Shown here one piece after another: positions 26,347-38,553 of a DNA stretch of 64,000 nt. The position numbers and the translations under genes were made by a program. A model generated the notes under the pieces. The model worked only from the letters and a program-made list of their open reading frames with translations, ran no database searches and was not told the origin of the DNA. This stretch comes from Prinia subflava (taxonomy: Eukaryota > Chordata > Aves > Passeriformes > Cisticolidae). Numbering within the stretch: position 1 is the first letter of the stretch; each line of letters opens with the position of its first letter. The stretch covers positions 93,711,739-93,775,738 of the forward strand of contig NC_086248.1 in the NCBI RefSeq assembly GCF_021018805.1, given 5' to 3'.

Positions 26347-26835
26347 CATAGCAGCATAGAATGTCCTGGGTTGGAAGGGACCCACAAAGACCATCGAGTC
26401 CAACTCCTGGCCCTGCACAGGACATCCCCAAGAGTCACTCCCTGTGCCTGAGAGCACGGACCAAATGCTTCTTCAGCTCTGTCAGGCTTGGAGCTGTGAC
26501 CATTGCCCTGGGGAGCCTGTTCCAGTGCCCAGCCACCCTCTGGGTGAAGAACCTTTTCCTAATATTTACCCTAAACCTCCTAACACAGTTTCATGGCATT
26601 CCCCCAGGTCCTGTCACTGGGCACCACAGAGAAGAGATCAGTGCCTGCTCCTTCTCTTATGGGAAGCTTCTCTGAAACTTCTCCTGTGCCAATTACCAAT
26701 CAAAAAGACAAAGAGCTTCAGGGTTTCTGTAAGAGGAGACTCTGAGCTTTTCCACCTTGCTTACCTTTGGTCAAACTTGCCAGAACTGAATATTCCCAAG
26801 ATTTTTAGTCTCTCCTCCCCCAGCCAATTCAGGGC
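26347..26835 (-). mobile_element. CR1 LINE, 5'-truncated 3' end
   Basis: On the plus strand this reads as the reverse complement of a bird CR1 3' region. It contains the hallmark phrases gggttggaagggaccc, atcgagtccaactcctgg, gagcctgttccagtgccc, ctctgggtgaagaacc and gtcctgtcactgggcacc. The element's 3' end is at the low-coordinate side, where an imperfect remnant of the terminal ATTCTATG repeat is visible (catagaatg near 26355-26363). The copy is minus-strand, contains only 3' sequence, and degrades beyond about 26.69 kb. No reverse transcriptase frame remains. The open frames across it (26361-26675 and 26444-26857) are translations of the repeat, not genes. Confidence 0.93.
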
Positions 26836-29800
26836 AGAACAAGACAGTGAGATATAAATGAGTTTGGGTAGAAATTGCTGCAGCCTAAGCCTTAGAGTCT
26901 GAGAAAGTGGAGTTTGTTCCTTACACAAACTGCAAAAACAGATGCTGAACACTTTCTAGCCACCTTCAAAACCAGCTGAATGTATTTGTTTGGGAAAATA
27001 TAAGTGACAAATTGACTTTTAGATTAATGGCTACCATATTGGTAATGTACAAATCACTTTTAACAGCCACTATTAACTTGGTAAGGAGAAGGTTGCTAAC
27101 TGCTCTTTAATTAAGTACACTTAATGACCTTAAGGGGATTAGTAGTCTTGTCTGATAATCAATAAGCATGGCAAGATTGCCAACCCACAGAAATGGGCTG
27201 AAGAACAAAATTAATCTCTGCAGATTAGTTGTACCTGGTTTGGTTTGATTCCCAAGACTGTTGCAAAATTACTTCAGTGTAAAATACTTACAAAAACATA
27301 TTAAATGTGCACTAAGTAGAATATGTTTTACACAGGATTTTTCCTTATTTAACCAATGTAAAAATGGCATGTGCTTTTAAAGAAAATCCTGTATTCTGGC
27401 CAGGAGCTAGTGCAAATCAGTTTGGAAGAAATAAAAAGAAAAAAAGCAGATACCCATGCCGGAGTCTGCAGAGAAAGCTGGAGGCTGAAAGAAAGGAGAG
27501 TGAACATGGTTCTTAGAAGACCTAGAGTGAAACACTGTCCCCACAAATCAATCCCTAACAGTGGCAGAATTCCTGCCAGCTGCTGCCAAAGCCACCCTGC
27601 CTGCATGCGGGTTTCTCTTCCTCCTCTCTCTTGGGCTGCAGCCATAATTCAATCCAAGACACATTGTGGGCCTCTGGATAAAGCAGGAGTTTTAGTCTTT
27701 CCATATGTTTGGCGAGCAGGAGGAAGCTTTATGTAAAGGCAGATATGGAAATATTTTATTGTCCCTGTCAAATGTCAATCTCTCAGCAACCAATTTGTAC
27801 TTACAATCTGATAATAACTCAAAGTAAGAGATTTAAGCATTTATGAATTAGGAATTTCTGAACACTATTGTTGGTTCCCCCGTTTTCCTTGAGAATAAAA
27901 CCCCTTCCCAGCTCTTTCAGTCTGAGTGTCATGTCTGCTGTAAATCAGGGGGATTTAATTGCAAAAGAGAAGCTTCTGTAAGACATGTATATGGTATATT
28001 GACACACTACCAGAGCCATAGGGATATTAAAATTGATTTCCAACAAGCTGAGGCCTTCTACTTTCTAATCCTGTGTCCCACAAATACACATTAACCCCAC
28101 TTCTAAACAGGCCTAATTAGCTTCCAAAAATAGCTGCCTACATGGAAAATGGAACATGGACATACACATCTTGCCTTCACACAGCTCAAGAGCAGCTGCC
28201 AAAGTGCACAGAACACTTTGCACACTGACCAGGACAGGCTTTATGAAACAGTTGCCCATGAAGTTAATTAAGCACTTAGTACCTTGTAACCTGGTCGCTG
28301 TTGTTTGTGCCCACCCACCTTTTTTTCCATGGATTTTCAATCCTTGTCCCAAGCCCTTCAGTTCAGAAGCACCTCCACTGAACACGCTGATGAGGTGCTC
28401 CTTGCCCACTCAAACCAAACAGTGCCCATCTGCCCAGGCTGATAACTGGAGTTAAAACAAAACACCAACCTGCTGGGTTTTAAGCAGCTCCTGAACAGCA
28501 TCAGCATTCACCTCTGTGAGTGTGTCAGGTCAGAGAAAACACTGTTTCACCCCACATCTTCTACCCAAGGGCTGAGCTACATCTGATTCAACCTAGCAAA
28601 AAAACCCCAATTTCTCTCTTTCTGCCTTAAATGCAGAGGGATTTGAACATCCTGTTCCTCAGACTTCATTGCCCTGGGCCATCACTGAAACTGCTGCCAG
28701 ATGAGGGCAAATTAGGCTAAAGCACCTGGAAGCCTCCTGCTGTCACAGGTGGGACAGAGGTCCTGACAGCCCCATCAGTTCCAGCAGGGAGCCCAGCTCA
28801 GGCCACCCTTTGTTCTGTATCACAAAATTGAAGAGCAGTGTTCTGATTTTTTGTTAAGATGCCTCTTTATCCCAGTATCTGCCTCCTACCTGCTTAGTCT
28901 TGTTGGCCTAATTAATATTCTGCACTGACTTAATACCACTACTAATGATCATAACACTGGAATACAACTGCATTGACTCCAATTCCCTCCAAGAGTGGTA
29001 GACTGTTATGAACATTACAAAAAAGCACACTGGAGCATCTATTCTTTCATACAGACTTCATTCCTACATATATTCTTTCTCTCTTCCATCCATATTTCTT
29101 TCTCTCCTCTATCACAGCTGCATTTTCTTTCGTATATAGGTCTTTTTTCCTTTCTGCAGATTTTACCTCCCTCTCCTAACATGGACATGACCTTCTCATC
29201 TTCAGATTCTTCCAAATCCATGGGCATGCTTGATGACTGCTGTATGCTACCCCTTCTGGCCACCATTAGTTTATCTATATTAACCAAACTCTGCTCCAGA
29301 TTCCCCATTGCTGTTGGCATGGCCTATAAATTTAAATAGATTTTTTAATGCATTAGGTGAGTCCTTTCTGATACTCGTTGCTTTGCCAAAATGAAGTCTA
29401 CTGAAAGAAGTGCAATTTGGCTGGGCCACGGTGCCAAATAAAATTAATTTATCTTTAAGCTGAAACATCTGTTAAGAGCATTTGACTTCATGAATGGCAT
29501 TTCCAAACTGCAGCAGTCCAAGGAGAGCGTTGTGCTGCACAGGTATTGAGGCACACAGCTTCTGTTGCCTGCTTTTAGACACTGATGCAGGAAACAAAGA
29601 GGCATGAAGGCTCAGAGCCACCCATTGTGGGGATTTGGATCCCAGGCAGCACTGCATTTGGTGCAGGGTGACCCGGTGGGATCCAAATTGTGACACATTT
29701 TCTGTGAACCTCTCACGCTGAACAAGATTGCGTGTGTTCACCCCAGAAAAAAATACCAATAAGTTCATGAAGGCAGGGAGACAGGTCAGCTTTGCTTCTG

Positions 29801-32299
29801 TTTCATATCACCTTCCTCTGCCCAGCTGTTTCTGTTGTGAGTCTATAAAGAAGTGGTAGAGTCCTAAAAGACTCTCTTGCTTTTCTTGGAGCTATAAACC
29901 ATGTTGTGGATAGGCTCGTGGATCCTTTTGTTATGCTGCTCTGGTGAAAGGGTTTTGTAGTGTAAAGTGACTGACCTTAATCTTTTCACATTGGGAGCTG
30001 AAATTTTTTTCCCCTGAATCTTCTGGTTGTAAGACAGAGTCCATTTATATGTAAGATATAAGAATAGCCTGGCTCAGCAAGTCATTTAGAAAGACATTTG
30101 GTCAATGTAAAGGAGTACAGGGAAGGAGGGGGAAGGGATCCCCCTCTCCATTGTTGACTTTTGTCCTGGTCACCTTGTGAGTGGGTCTCTGTCGAGGTGA
30201 CAAAGGAGCAAGGGAATCAATGTAGGAACTATGTAAAACCTCATATATTGCAAGTATAGGCACGTTTACATCTTACAGCATTATCGAGGACCATCTTAAC
30301 AATTTGCCCGAAATCCATCAACGTACCACAATCTCAAATATATCAAAGACAATTTTTTTGTTGTTGCTGTAGTCAGAGGATAAGATATAATAATGAGAGA
30401 GGACGAAGAGTCATGGAAAGAAATTGGAGGACTTGTTAATTTCAATCCAATCTGAGGTGTGAAGCCAAACCAGTGTATCCCTGTAGTTGTCTGCATCGCT
30501 TATTGCTGCCTTACAATCTGGAACTGGGCTCAAGGAATGATTTATTCCCTCCCATCACAGATTGTTTGTATCCATCTGTAAGGAGTGGAATACATGGACT
30601 GTATCAGTCTTTGCTTATATACATGGACTGATTCATTATTTCCCACATCTTAGCTGGACATGGGATTGTATCTCCACCCTACAGATGGAAAAGAGTCATC
30701 CAGTAAATGGATGGCCAAGTTCACACAAACCAGAGCAAGAGAGAAACTAATACAGATTTGTATTCCTTCTCCCCATTGCTGCACCTTGGAAAACACAGGT
30801 GACCAGGACACTGGGACTGCTGTAAGCTCTGTGTGTTGCACTCTGCACACCTAAATTCAGCAGAAGCAGCCCCTCTTGCACAAGGATCAGGCTGTCGCTT
30901 TTAGGGTACCATGAGAAGAGAAAAGGAATCAATCCTGGATGCTCCAGAATATGGCTGATCTCAGTCTCATCTGGACCAATGCTGGGATAGGCTGACCCTG
31001 AGCCAGTCACTGGGGAATGGGGGAGAACCAAAAGTGTCTTTAAACCACAACAGTGTGGGGAGATGGGAGAGTGTCACTCATTTTGGGAAAGAGCCCTTTC
31101 AGAGAAAGCTGACAGTAAGGAAGCCTCCTGGAGGCTGCCTGGACAGCCACACAGGAAGGATAAAACCAAAAACATATGTCTACTGAGACTAAGCTACAAC
31201 ATTCTTCATAAGGCCTGGGCTCAAGCCTGAACTGGAGCATCCGCAGTGGCCACTAAGGACCACTCACATGGATCTTAGGGACATCAGTAACTTCTATTCC
31301 ATTGCATCCCCAGGGCTAGCCCAAATGAACTTTATGCTGTTAGTTCTTCCTGACAGAAATAAGAGTGTGGGCTGGAGCCCTGAGGCTAGAGCTGGGAGCC
31401 ACAGGATGGAGAAATCACCCTTTCTGGAAGGAAAATATCATTCCCTGCCTTCACTCCACGTTAAATCTTCTGGGCCAGCACTGATAACACAGAGATGGTC
31501 CTGCAGAGAGGAGAACAAGGAGGCTGGAGGGGAAGGAGTGAAAAGGCTGGGCTGGGGGAGGGTGTTCTTACTTCTCACTTCTTTTGTGATCACAGAAAGT
31601 GGCTGTGAGATTATGCTGAGGTTTCATCACAGCAGAGTGGGAACAACCTGCCGGGAGTTAAGTGAGGTGGAAACCACGGGCATGACCTGGGATTCGGCCC
31701 CTGCTAGAGGAGGTTATTCCATGTCTATGACTAATCTGTACAGCTCAGCCTCGGTGGGCTACAGACACCTCATCCTTTAAGGTGTTTCTGCTACACAGGA
31801 AAGGACAGAATACTCAGTGAAGGGTCAGCTGTGGTTAGAGAGAGATCTGTGTTCTTGGAGAGGGTGAGGGTGGGAGGCTTGCAGACCTCAGGGAGGACTG
31901 AAACACTTCCGTGATAGAATATGGAGATGCTCCCTGGGGTTCAGATCCCGGTATTTATTTTTTTATTTAGATCAGGATTGCACTGAAGAAAGAAACTACT
32001 GAGGATGGTCTGAAGTTTTTCTATTCAGTACTACCCAGGAGCCCTGTAGACCCCAAGTTAACCTCTGGCAAGTAACACTGGCACTTCTGTGACTCCTTCG
32101 CAGCCTGGTATGAGAATTCTGCCCTTATTGACTTCCTCATACTGCCAGTCCCTCACCTTGTGGCCATTCCCAATGAAGCTGTGAAATTAGATAGAGCATG
32201 GTAGATTGAACTGGAGAGTGTTAGGAGTGCGATTCATAAGGCACTTGTGATTTTAAAATATTTTTCCTTTTAACCCCTTTCACTTGCCATTTACCCTCT
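26836..32299. other. Intergenic DNA between CR1 copy and G+C-rich patch
   Basis: About 5.5 kb with no gene that I can support. The longest frame, 170 codons at 31268-31780 on the plus strand, has no recognisable domain and no splice or promoter context. Other frames are shorter. No RNA gene was identified. Confidence 0.55.
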
Positions 32300-33010
32300 A
32301 ACTCTCTCTCTAAAAAGCCTTTTGGGGGGCTGCTGCAGCAGGTTCCCCACACTCCCAGCTGGGCAAACTTTGCAAAAGACACCTCTCCTCAGCCCCTCAG
32401 CTCGTGGGGCTGGCTCCTCAGCCCCTGCTCTGTGCCAGTCACCCGCAGCTGGTGTGGGTGGCCGGCAGCTTGTCGAGGAGCTGGGAAGGGCAGGGGATGG
32501 GGGCATTGCCACCCCCTCCCCTTCAAGTGTTCCTCCCTCTGCAGGTGTGCGGCGGCTCCTGTGGTCGCTGTCCTGCCGTGGGGAGGACCAGCTGCCCTCC
32601 CAGCCCTCCCTGTGTCACTGCTGTCCCCCCGCCCTGCCAGGATGCCCGCGCTGCACTGCTCAGGTGCCTCTCTGGGAAACGCTCCTGGCAGCACAGCAGG
32701 GCTGAAATGGCCCAGCCTTTGGATGGAGCAGCTCTTGGCAGCAGGAGCACGTGGAGACAGGGAAAAGGCAAACACCAAGGCATGGCCGGGCCCCAGGAGT
32801 GCCGAGCGCAGGGCCAGAGCCTGTTTGTGAGCAGGCAGAGATGCAAACCCACAGCATCTCCTGCTGCACTCCTGCTCTGGGTGGATGGGACAGGGCAGGG
32901 CTGGCACAGCCCGGCCGGCTGGGATCAGCTGCTGCGGCATTGGCTGGAGAGGGAGGGCGGCCACGAGGCAGCACAGAACGGGGGGATTTGTGCTAAGGCT
33001 CCAGGACTGT
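32300..33010. other. G+C-rich intergenic patch with long chance frames
   Basis: Base composition shifts abruptly to G+C-rich here, with moderate CpG content. Overlapping frames of 100-238 codons on both strands (the longest at 32389-33105, minus) are Ala-, Pro-, Gly-, Cys- and Leu-rich. They resemble no family that I know. This may be a small CpG-poor island, a GC-biased hotspot or an unrecognised exon. Confidence 0.45.
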
Positions 33011-33239
33011 CTTAAATCTCCAACATCTGCCAATTTAAGTACAGCTGAATTGCCGGATAATTCTGCTGGTGGCGCTCCTGGGAACACCCAGCCCGAGCAG
33101 AACAATTTTGAAGGAAATTACATGAGCTGGGATTTAGTGTTGTCTCTTTAGCTTGTGGAAGAGATAATCTGGCCCATTTAAAGTGGAACAAAATTTGCTC
33201 TGTTTCACAGGCGTAAGGAGATAGTTTTGCCTTGAGAAA

Positions 33240-34110
33240 GCAGCAGTAAATGACTCCGAAGTCCTGCTGTCACTTGTTCACCAAGCTGCCGTAATATGGA
33301 GTGGCAAGGGCTGTTTTCCTGGGCCACTTTCTACATATAAGTAACGCTCTCCATAAAGAACACCACTTAGTCTTATGACAAAATTCCTCTAGTGTGACAC
33401 AGAAGAGCACTGACATCATTGTTGAAGGCTGCAGAATTTATGGCACAGTTAATTATTAATTTGGCTGGAATTTGTAAAGTAGAAGGGAGTTTTTGTGCTT
33501 TTAGGCCATGCTCTCAGTGCGTAAATCTCTCATACGGCTGCCATAATAATATTCCTGCAGCTATGTTGTCACCTATTGTAATTTTTCTGCTAATAAGAAA
33601 ATTTAAACTAACCAGGAATCCTAAATTTGGAGACTAGTTGTTTATTTCAAATATACTCTAGAGAAATAATAATGCAGTTCTGCTCTGAATTTAATTTAAA
33701 CAGGAACAGGCAAAACAAATCTCTGCGGAGGGCATTTGACAATAATAAAATATTTCTCCCAGCGGGTGAGCTGGTAGCAATTGTATTGTTGCCATCAAAG
33801 CTCACGTTTCAGCAGGTCATTACCATCATAACAAGCCCTTGGACCAACTGGCATGGACATGCAACATTGAGCTCCTGATGGGCACATTATTTCAGACCTT
33901 TAACTTCATGGAGAACAAGACAAATACTCCTGGGAGCGGAGGATTATATTTTGAAATTCCTTTCTTTTCTGTTCTGCTTAATAATAAGAGCCCGCGTGTA
34001 ATCAATCTACCGCCACTTGCTCCTTTACATTAGCGGAGAGCGTAAGGAGCCGGCTCGGGAATGTGAGCGCCAGGAGCCAGCGACCCTCAGTCTTAACGAA
34101 ACGCTAACAA
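33240..34110. promoter_or_regulatory. Enhancer-like candidate conserved non-coding block
   Basis: This long stretch has the texture typical of deeply conserved non-coding DNA: homeodomain-type TAATTATTAATT cores (near 33450), dense AT-rich and balanced motifs, no simple repeats and no frame with protein character. It lies 3 kb beyond the likely ESRRG 3' end and 22 kb upstream of the USH2A promoter, so it could serve either gene. Conservation is inferred from sequence style only. Confidence 0.3.
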
Positions 34111-36550
34111 TTAGCACGGCCGGGATGGGGGAGCACAAACACTCTGGGATAAAAGTGCCAAAAGCAAATAAACACACCCATGTTTTTTTACACACCTACT
34201 GGGGGTTTTCCCCCTTCTGTAAAAGCAGCCACAAGGAAGAAGTTTGTGATCCCTGTTAAAGGCGACCTACGGACACAGGGAATCAGCTTTTCATTGCAGG
34301 AGAAAACACACGCCTTGTGAGGCAGCTACGGCAGGCAGGCTGGATAACAAAGGATAGAGTAATTAGCAAAGTGCCATGTGAAATCAGAGACCTACATTAC
34401 ACGAGAGAGATGAAATGCAAAGGAAAGGAAAGGTGTGATTGAAGAAAGCTGCTAAGGAAAACTAACAAAGGCTTTAGAAGAAAATGTAGAAAACAGATTG
34501 AAGCTGTCCCATTCTTGAGTTTGGTGCAAGATCCAGGATAGGAAATGTTAAAATTTTTAAAAAGAGGCATTTTCTCCTGCAGAAGCCTGTACACAAAAAA
34601 AATCTCAGGTGTTTCTGTGCTTAGTGTAGGGTTTTTTCCCACTAGGGTATGGCTGGGCAATGCTGCACGTCACTTAAAAATGTACAACATGAGGGGGTGT
34701 CCAAGGACAGTATTTCCATTTCTCTTCTCTTTTGTAATTGTTTTGGTGGTTTGTTTTTTTGTCCATATTTAGCCTTTCAGCACTGGGATTGTTAAGAAAC
34801 ACACAGAACTGCACGTGCAAGAGTACTGACTGGCACATCATTCTCCTGCCATTTCTTTCACTGAGAAAGGATCAGCTGCAGGGACCACACGAGGACACTT
34901 CTAGCTGGTGTTTGCCAGACCTTCTCACACTGTGAACTCACAAGGTCAAAAAATCCCCGCCAACCAAACCAAGGGCCCAAATGACATCAAGCTAGGCCAT
35001 TACTTGACTGCAAAGCTCCAGAGAAAATCCATAGCCCCTCACAAATCCCATGCCACGTAGGTGGCCAGTTCAGGGAGGGGCGTTTTCCTTCCAGATCAAC
35101 ACGGACGGCTCTGGCTGAGGGCACAGGTTCCAGTGAGGGGCAGGGGAGCTGTCAAACAAACACCTCCAGAGGCCTCCAGTCCACTCTTGAACTGGGATGG
35201 CTTCCTTTACCTGGTGGGCAGGTGGAGTAGGGGAGGGGAAGGGGGATGTAAAGCACATCAGTGAAAACCTGATTTCACTGAGCCTTTCCCCCTGTGGGAA
35301 CTCTTGGTTTGCCATCGTATTTCAGCCGAGTTGTTGTGGTAGCCACAGGTTGGGGTTGTCGCAGTTGAGAGCTACAGCAGGGTGTGTTGCCTGAGCTAAG
35401 AATGCCAGTACCCCAAGCCCATTTTTTTTCTTTAAAGACTAAGCAGCTATTTCTGCAGTTTAGAAAACTTTGTGGTCCTAGCCAAATTCCCCACAGATTC
35501 CTACTGAAACATTTCCAATGGATTTCTGTGCCCATCCTGGCTTTACTGCAGAGACAGCATAGGGAGAAGAAAGGAAAAAAACCCAGAAAAACTCTCCAGA
35601 GACAGAGCCCTAGAAAGGGCTTCATCTGAGAGTTGCATGTATTTTTTCTTCTGGGATGCTCAATTTGTTGTATGGTGCTTCATGAAAAATGGTACAGAAA
35701 GTGTGATTTTTTAACTGCACGTGAAAACTTTGGTCAATGATTAAGGCCAAACACATGTTGAGGAAGTCTAGGAGTGCCATTTTTTACAAATTATTTTCCT
35801 TTTCTATGTGAAAATTTGTAACAGTGTCTTCACTTTTAAGGTGCAGTATTGGGTTTTCTTCTGAAGAGGTATTTTCCAATAATTAAAAATCAGGAAAGTA
35901 ATAAAAAGGGGGGAAAAAAGTAAAAAATGGGGAGAGCCAGCTCTGTGCACGCAGAGTGTGCATATGGATGGACGCACACCTGTGTACACAGCAGTGCCAA
36001 CACTGAAGCCCATTTCTGATCACCTCTGCAGAGTCCATGCAGGATTCACCTTCCTATCGCCCTGCTGCTCCTTTTACTGAGAAAAAGCCCCCCTATCTCC
36101 CAAGGCAGCTGGAACACAGGCAGCACGGGAGGCAGGGCAGGGGTGCCTCTCTCTGTGTTGGCACTCGAAGCACACGGAGCCCTGGTGCTGCCAGGGGCTG
36201 TGGTTGACACGGCTCCTGCCCCGAGCAGCCCCTGTGCCATCAGCCAGGGCCCCCAGAGGACGGCCAGAGCAGAGGTGAGAAACACGCTGGTGAACACAAC
36301 CACAAAACGCTATCAAATAGGCTAAAAAGCAAGAAAAGCACACATTAGCACTTCTGTGATGGCTCCAGGAGGGTCCACAGGACAGAGGGGCTGAGCCTGA
36401 GCGAGGGGGGCTGCAGCCCCTCAGAGGGACGGGGCCCAGAGCCCATTTGTGGCCACTTTTGCCCAGTCCCGACAGCTTTCGGGGATCCTCGTTAACACCC
36501 GCCTGTGTCACTGCTCTGGGGCTGTTTGCTTCCACTCAGCAACACTGCAT
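34111..36550. other. Intergenic DNA beyond the ESRRG 3' end
   Basis: Mixed-composition sequence with a mildly G+C-rich part at 35.0-36.5 kb. Several 60-150 codon frames exist on both strands (for example 36074-36535 minus) but none is recognisable. I see no gene or RNA gene. Confidence 0.5.
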
Positions 36551-36575
36551 CAAATAATACAGATTTTTTTCTTAG

Positions 36576-36588
36576 TTTATTTTTTATT
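36576..36588 (-). terminator. ESRRG: Candidate distal ESRRG poly(A) signals
   Basis: Two overlapping AATAAA hexamers on the minus strand (plus-strand TTTATT at 36576-36581 and 36583-36588). A G/U-rich stretch lies further downstream on the minus strand, near 36490. If used, they would give a 3' UTR of about 4.0 kb that includes the whole 36781-36924 palindrome. Confidence 0.35.
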
Positions 36589-36780
36589 TTTACTCAGAAC
36601 ACATTAAAGGAGTCTCCTGCAGTAGGAAATGAATGATAGACTCAGTTGTGGATGGAGAAAGCAAAAAACTACTTCTATACGATATTAATGTGATCTTAAA
36701 ATAGTGGGAAAGTTTTCTTTTATGACATTGACAGAGAGGCAATGATTTTGAGTAATGCAGGTTGATGCGAAGATGCTTTA

Positions 36781-36924
36781 AGATTACGTAAGTGCTATAT
36801 AAAGGCCTGCCAGCCTGAATTCTAATGTGCTATGAGACATTTTGCATATTTAAGAGTATGCAAAATGTCCTGTACCACACTGGAATTCATTCTGACAAGG
36901 CTTTATAGAGCGTTTATTTACGCT
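36781..36924. repeat. 144-bp gapless palindrome (two 68-nt arms, 8-nt loop)
   Basis: Position x pairs with 73705-x without any gap from 36781/36924 in to 36848/36857. I count 50 Watson-Crick and 6 G-U pairs among 68 positions on the plus strand. The innermost 13 bp are perfect (36836-36848 with 36857-36869, loop 36849-36856). Symmetrical GAATTC sites lie at 36817-36822 and 36883-36888, and a tataaag / ctttata pair at 36798-36804 and 36901-36907. The mismatches are scattered single-base differences, as in an old inverted repeat. It may be a decayed palindromic MITE or ancient EULOR-type hairpin repeat, or a functional RNA hairpin at the ESRRG 3' end. Confidence 0.9.
36913..36918 (-). terminator. 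ESRRG: Candidate main ESRRG poly(A) signal AATAAA
   Basis: AATAAA on the minus strand, 3.64 kb after the ESRRG stop codon. A G/U-rich GTGTGGTA element (plus-strand 36872-36879) lies about 35-40 nt downstream. The implied 3' UTR of about 3.65 kb fits my recollection of the long mammalian ESRRG 3' UTR. The hexamer lies in the loop of a 6-bp hairpin and inside one arm of the large palindrome. Confidence 0.45.
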
Positions 36925-37190
36925 CGTACCACACTTTGAGGGAGAAGTGCAAACGCTGGCTCCGTCTTGCACGGAAGTAACAAAAGGCAACGCTAATTGC
37001 TCTGTTTCCTCCTCCAAAAAAGAAAACGAAACCAAAAAACCCCCACAACACAAAAAATAAAATAAAAGCAATCAAAAGTGGAAGCTTGTTTAATATTGCT
37101 CTACCATCATCCTGAAAGGCATAATAATTTGAGTTACACATCTGAACTGATTGGAGTTACAGAATCATATCTCCTTTTTGCATTTAACAA

Positions 37191-37198
37191 TATATACA
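37191..37198 (-). promoter_or_regulatory. Pumilio response element TGTATATA
   Basis: An exact TGTANATA match in the sense strand of the ESRRG 3' UTR. PUM1 and PUM2 bind this motif to repress or destabilise mRNAs. Binding is not shown, only the motif. Confidence 0.5.
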
Positions 37199-38545
37199 AT
37201 ATAAAATAAATACATTTACACAAATGGACATTGGTTGGAGCACACGGTATGATACACATCACAAAAATATACAGTTGATTGCTATACAGATGTGAAGCCC
37301 ATCTACAGCTATAGACATGTTTGTTTTCATTTGTTGTTTTGTTTCGGTTTTTAACTACTGGCTATTATGCAACTCCTGGATTATTATAAGCAGTTTAATT
37401 TTTTTTTTGTCCTTTTGCGATCTTTGCACGATAAGACTGCCGTAAAATGTTTTCCTAGGCAGGTAAACAGAGACGCTTAAATAATTAAAATACAATCACC
37501 AACACCCATTTTCTCTTCTATAAGAAAAATAGCAGTTTTAATTTTTTATATCTTTTTATGTTATCATTTAAATGCAAAATAGTGGAATAAATACAACAAT
37601 CTGATCTGATTGAAACAAATGTGTAACTTCTGGGAGTTACACAATCATATTGCTTTAAATAAGAAAAAATTAAAAAATGAAGCAAAAATAGAAATTAAAT
37701 CGTTATGGCTAAAACATACACCCTTTGAAATTTTCCCAACACTTCACATTAAGTAAGTGGTCTTGAAAGAACTCTTCTCCAGCAAGGTTTAAGATGAACA
37801 ACATTATAAAGCCCGTGCAGTTTTTTTTTTTAGCTAAGTTTCAGGTAATGGTTTTACAGTCTTGAGATACTTGTTCTTTTGCAGCTCCAAAAAATTACAG
37901 AAAATGAAAACTAAAGTTTGCACCGTGTGCCTTTAACACATCTCCATTTTTTGTGTGTTTTTTGTATACTTCTAGTTGATTGGCTTTTGACCCTGAAGCC
38001 CAAGTTCTTTAATGTGATACAGCAAAAACAATATTTATATTATATATTTATATATATATAGTGTACTTGAACAGTAGCAACTTAAACCCTGCACAAACTT
38101 TCTGGAAAATAAACTTTTTTTTTTTTTGCACTCTTACATATATAAATAATCTTATAGAATCAGCACCTTTTTCCCAGGAGTTGTATTTTTTTTTTGACAT
38201 TTTTCAAAAGGGATGTGCCAATTTCTGAACTCCTATCACAGCTATAAATTTCAAGTTATTGACCATCTGAATGAATTGCTAATGATGATTTACCTAGAAT
38301 CACACTACAGTCACTTCTCTACTGAGAAAACACAATCTACAATATAGTCCCATATAGCTAATGATAGATACACAGTTTTTTTTTTTTTTTCCTAGCATGA
38401 GGCCGAGAGAGCATCGGCCCATTGTTATTTTGTTTAAAGCACACAACGTAGCAATAGTTTTGGAAACTTGTCCGCACCAAAAAAGTTTTGCAACAACACA
38501 GAGCGAGTTAATAACAACATTTGAGAGATGATTGAATAAAAGCTA

Positions 38546-38553
38546 TATTTACA
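38546..38553 (-). promoter_or_regulatory. Pumilio response element TGTAAATA
   Basis: A second exact TGTANATA match in the sense strand of the ESRRG 3' UTR, about 1.35 kb upstream of the first in the mRNA. Confidence 0.5.

Noticed and set aside
26361..26857. Two open frames of 104 and 137 codons
   Set aside because: They translate the 3' end of a CR1 retrotransposon in the wrong orientation.
31268..31780. 170-codon plus-strand open frame
   Set aside because: No known motif, no promoter or splice context, and low-complexity-free but unrecognisable sequence. Chance is likely in 25 kb of intergenic DNA.
32389..33105. 238-codon minus-strand open frame
   Set aside because: It lies in a G+C-rich patch where stops are rare. 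Overlapping frames on both strands are equally long, composition is Ala/Pro/Gly-rich, and no domain is recognisable.
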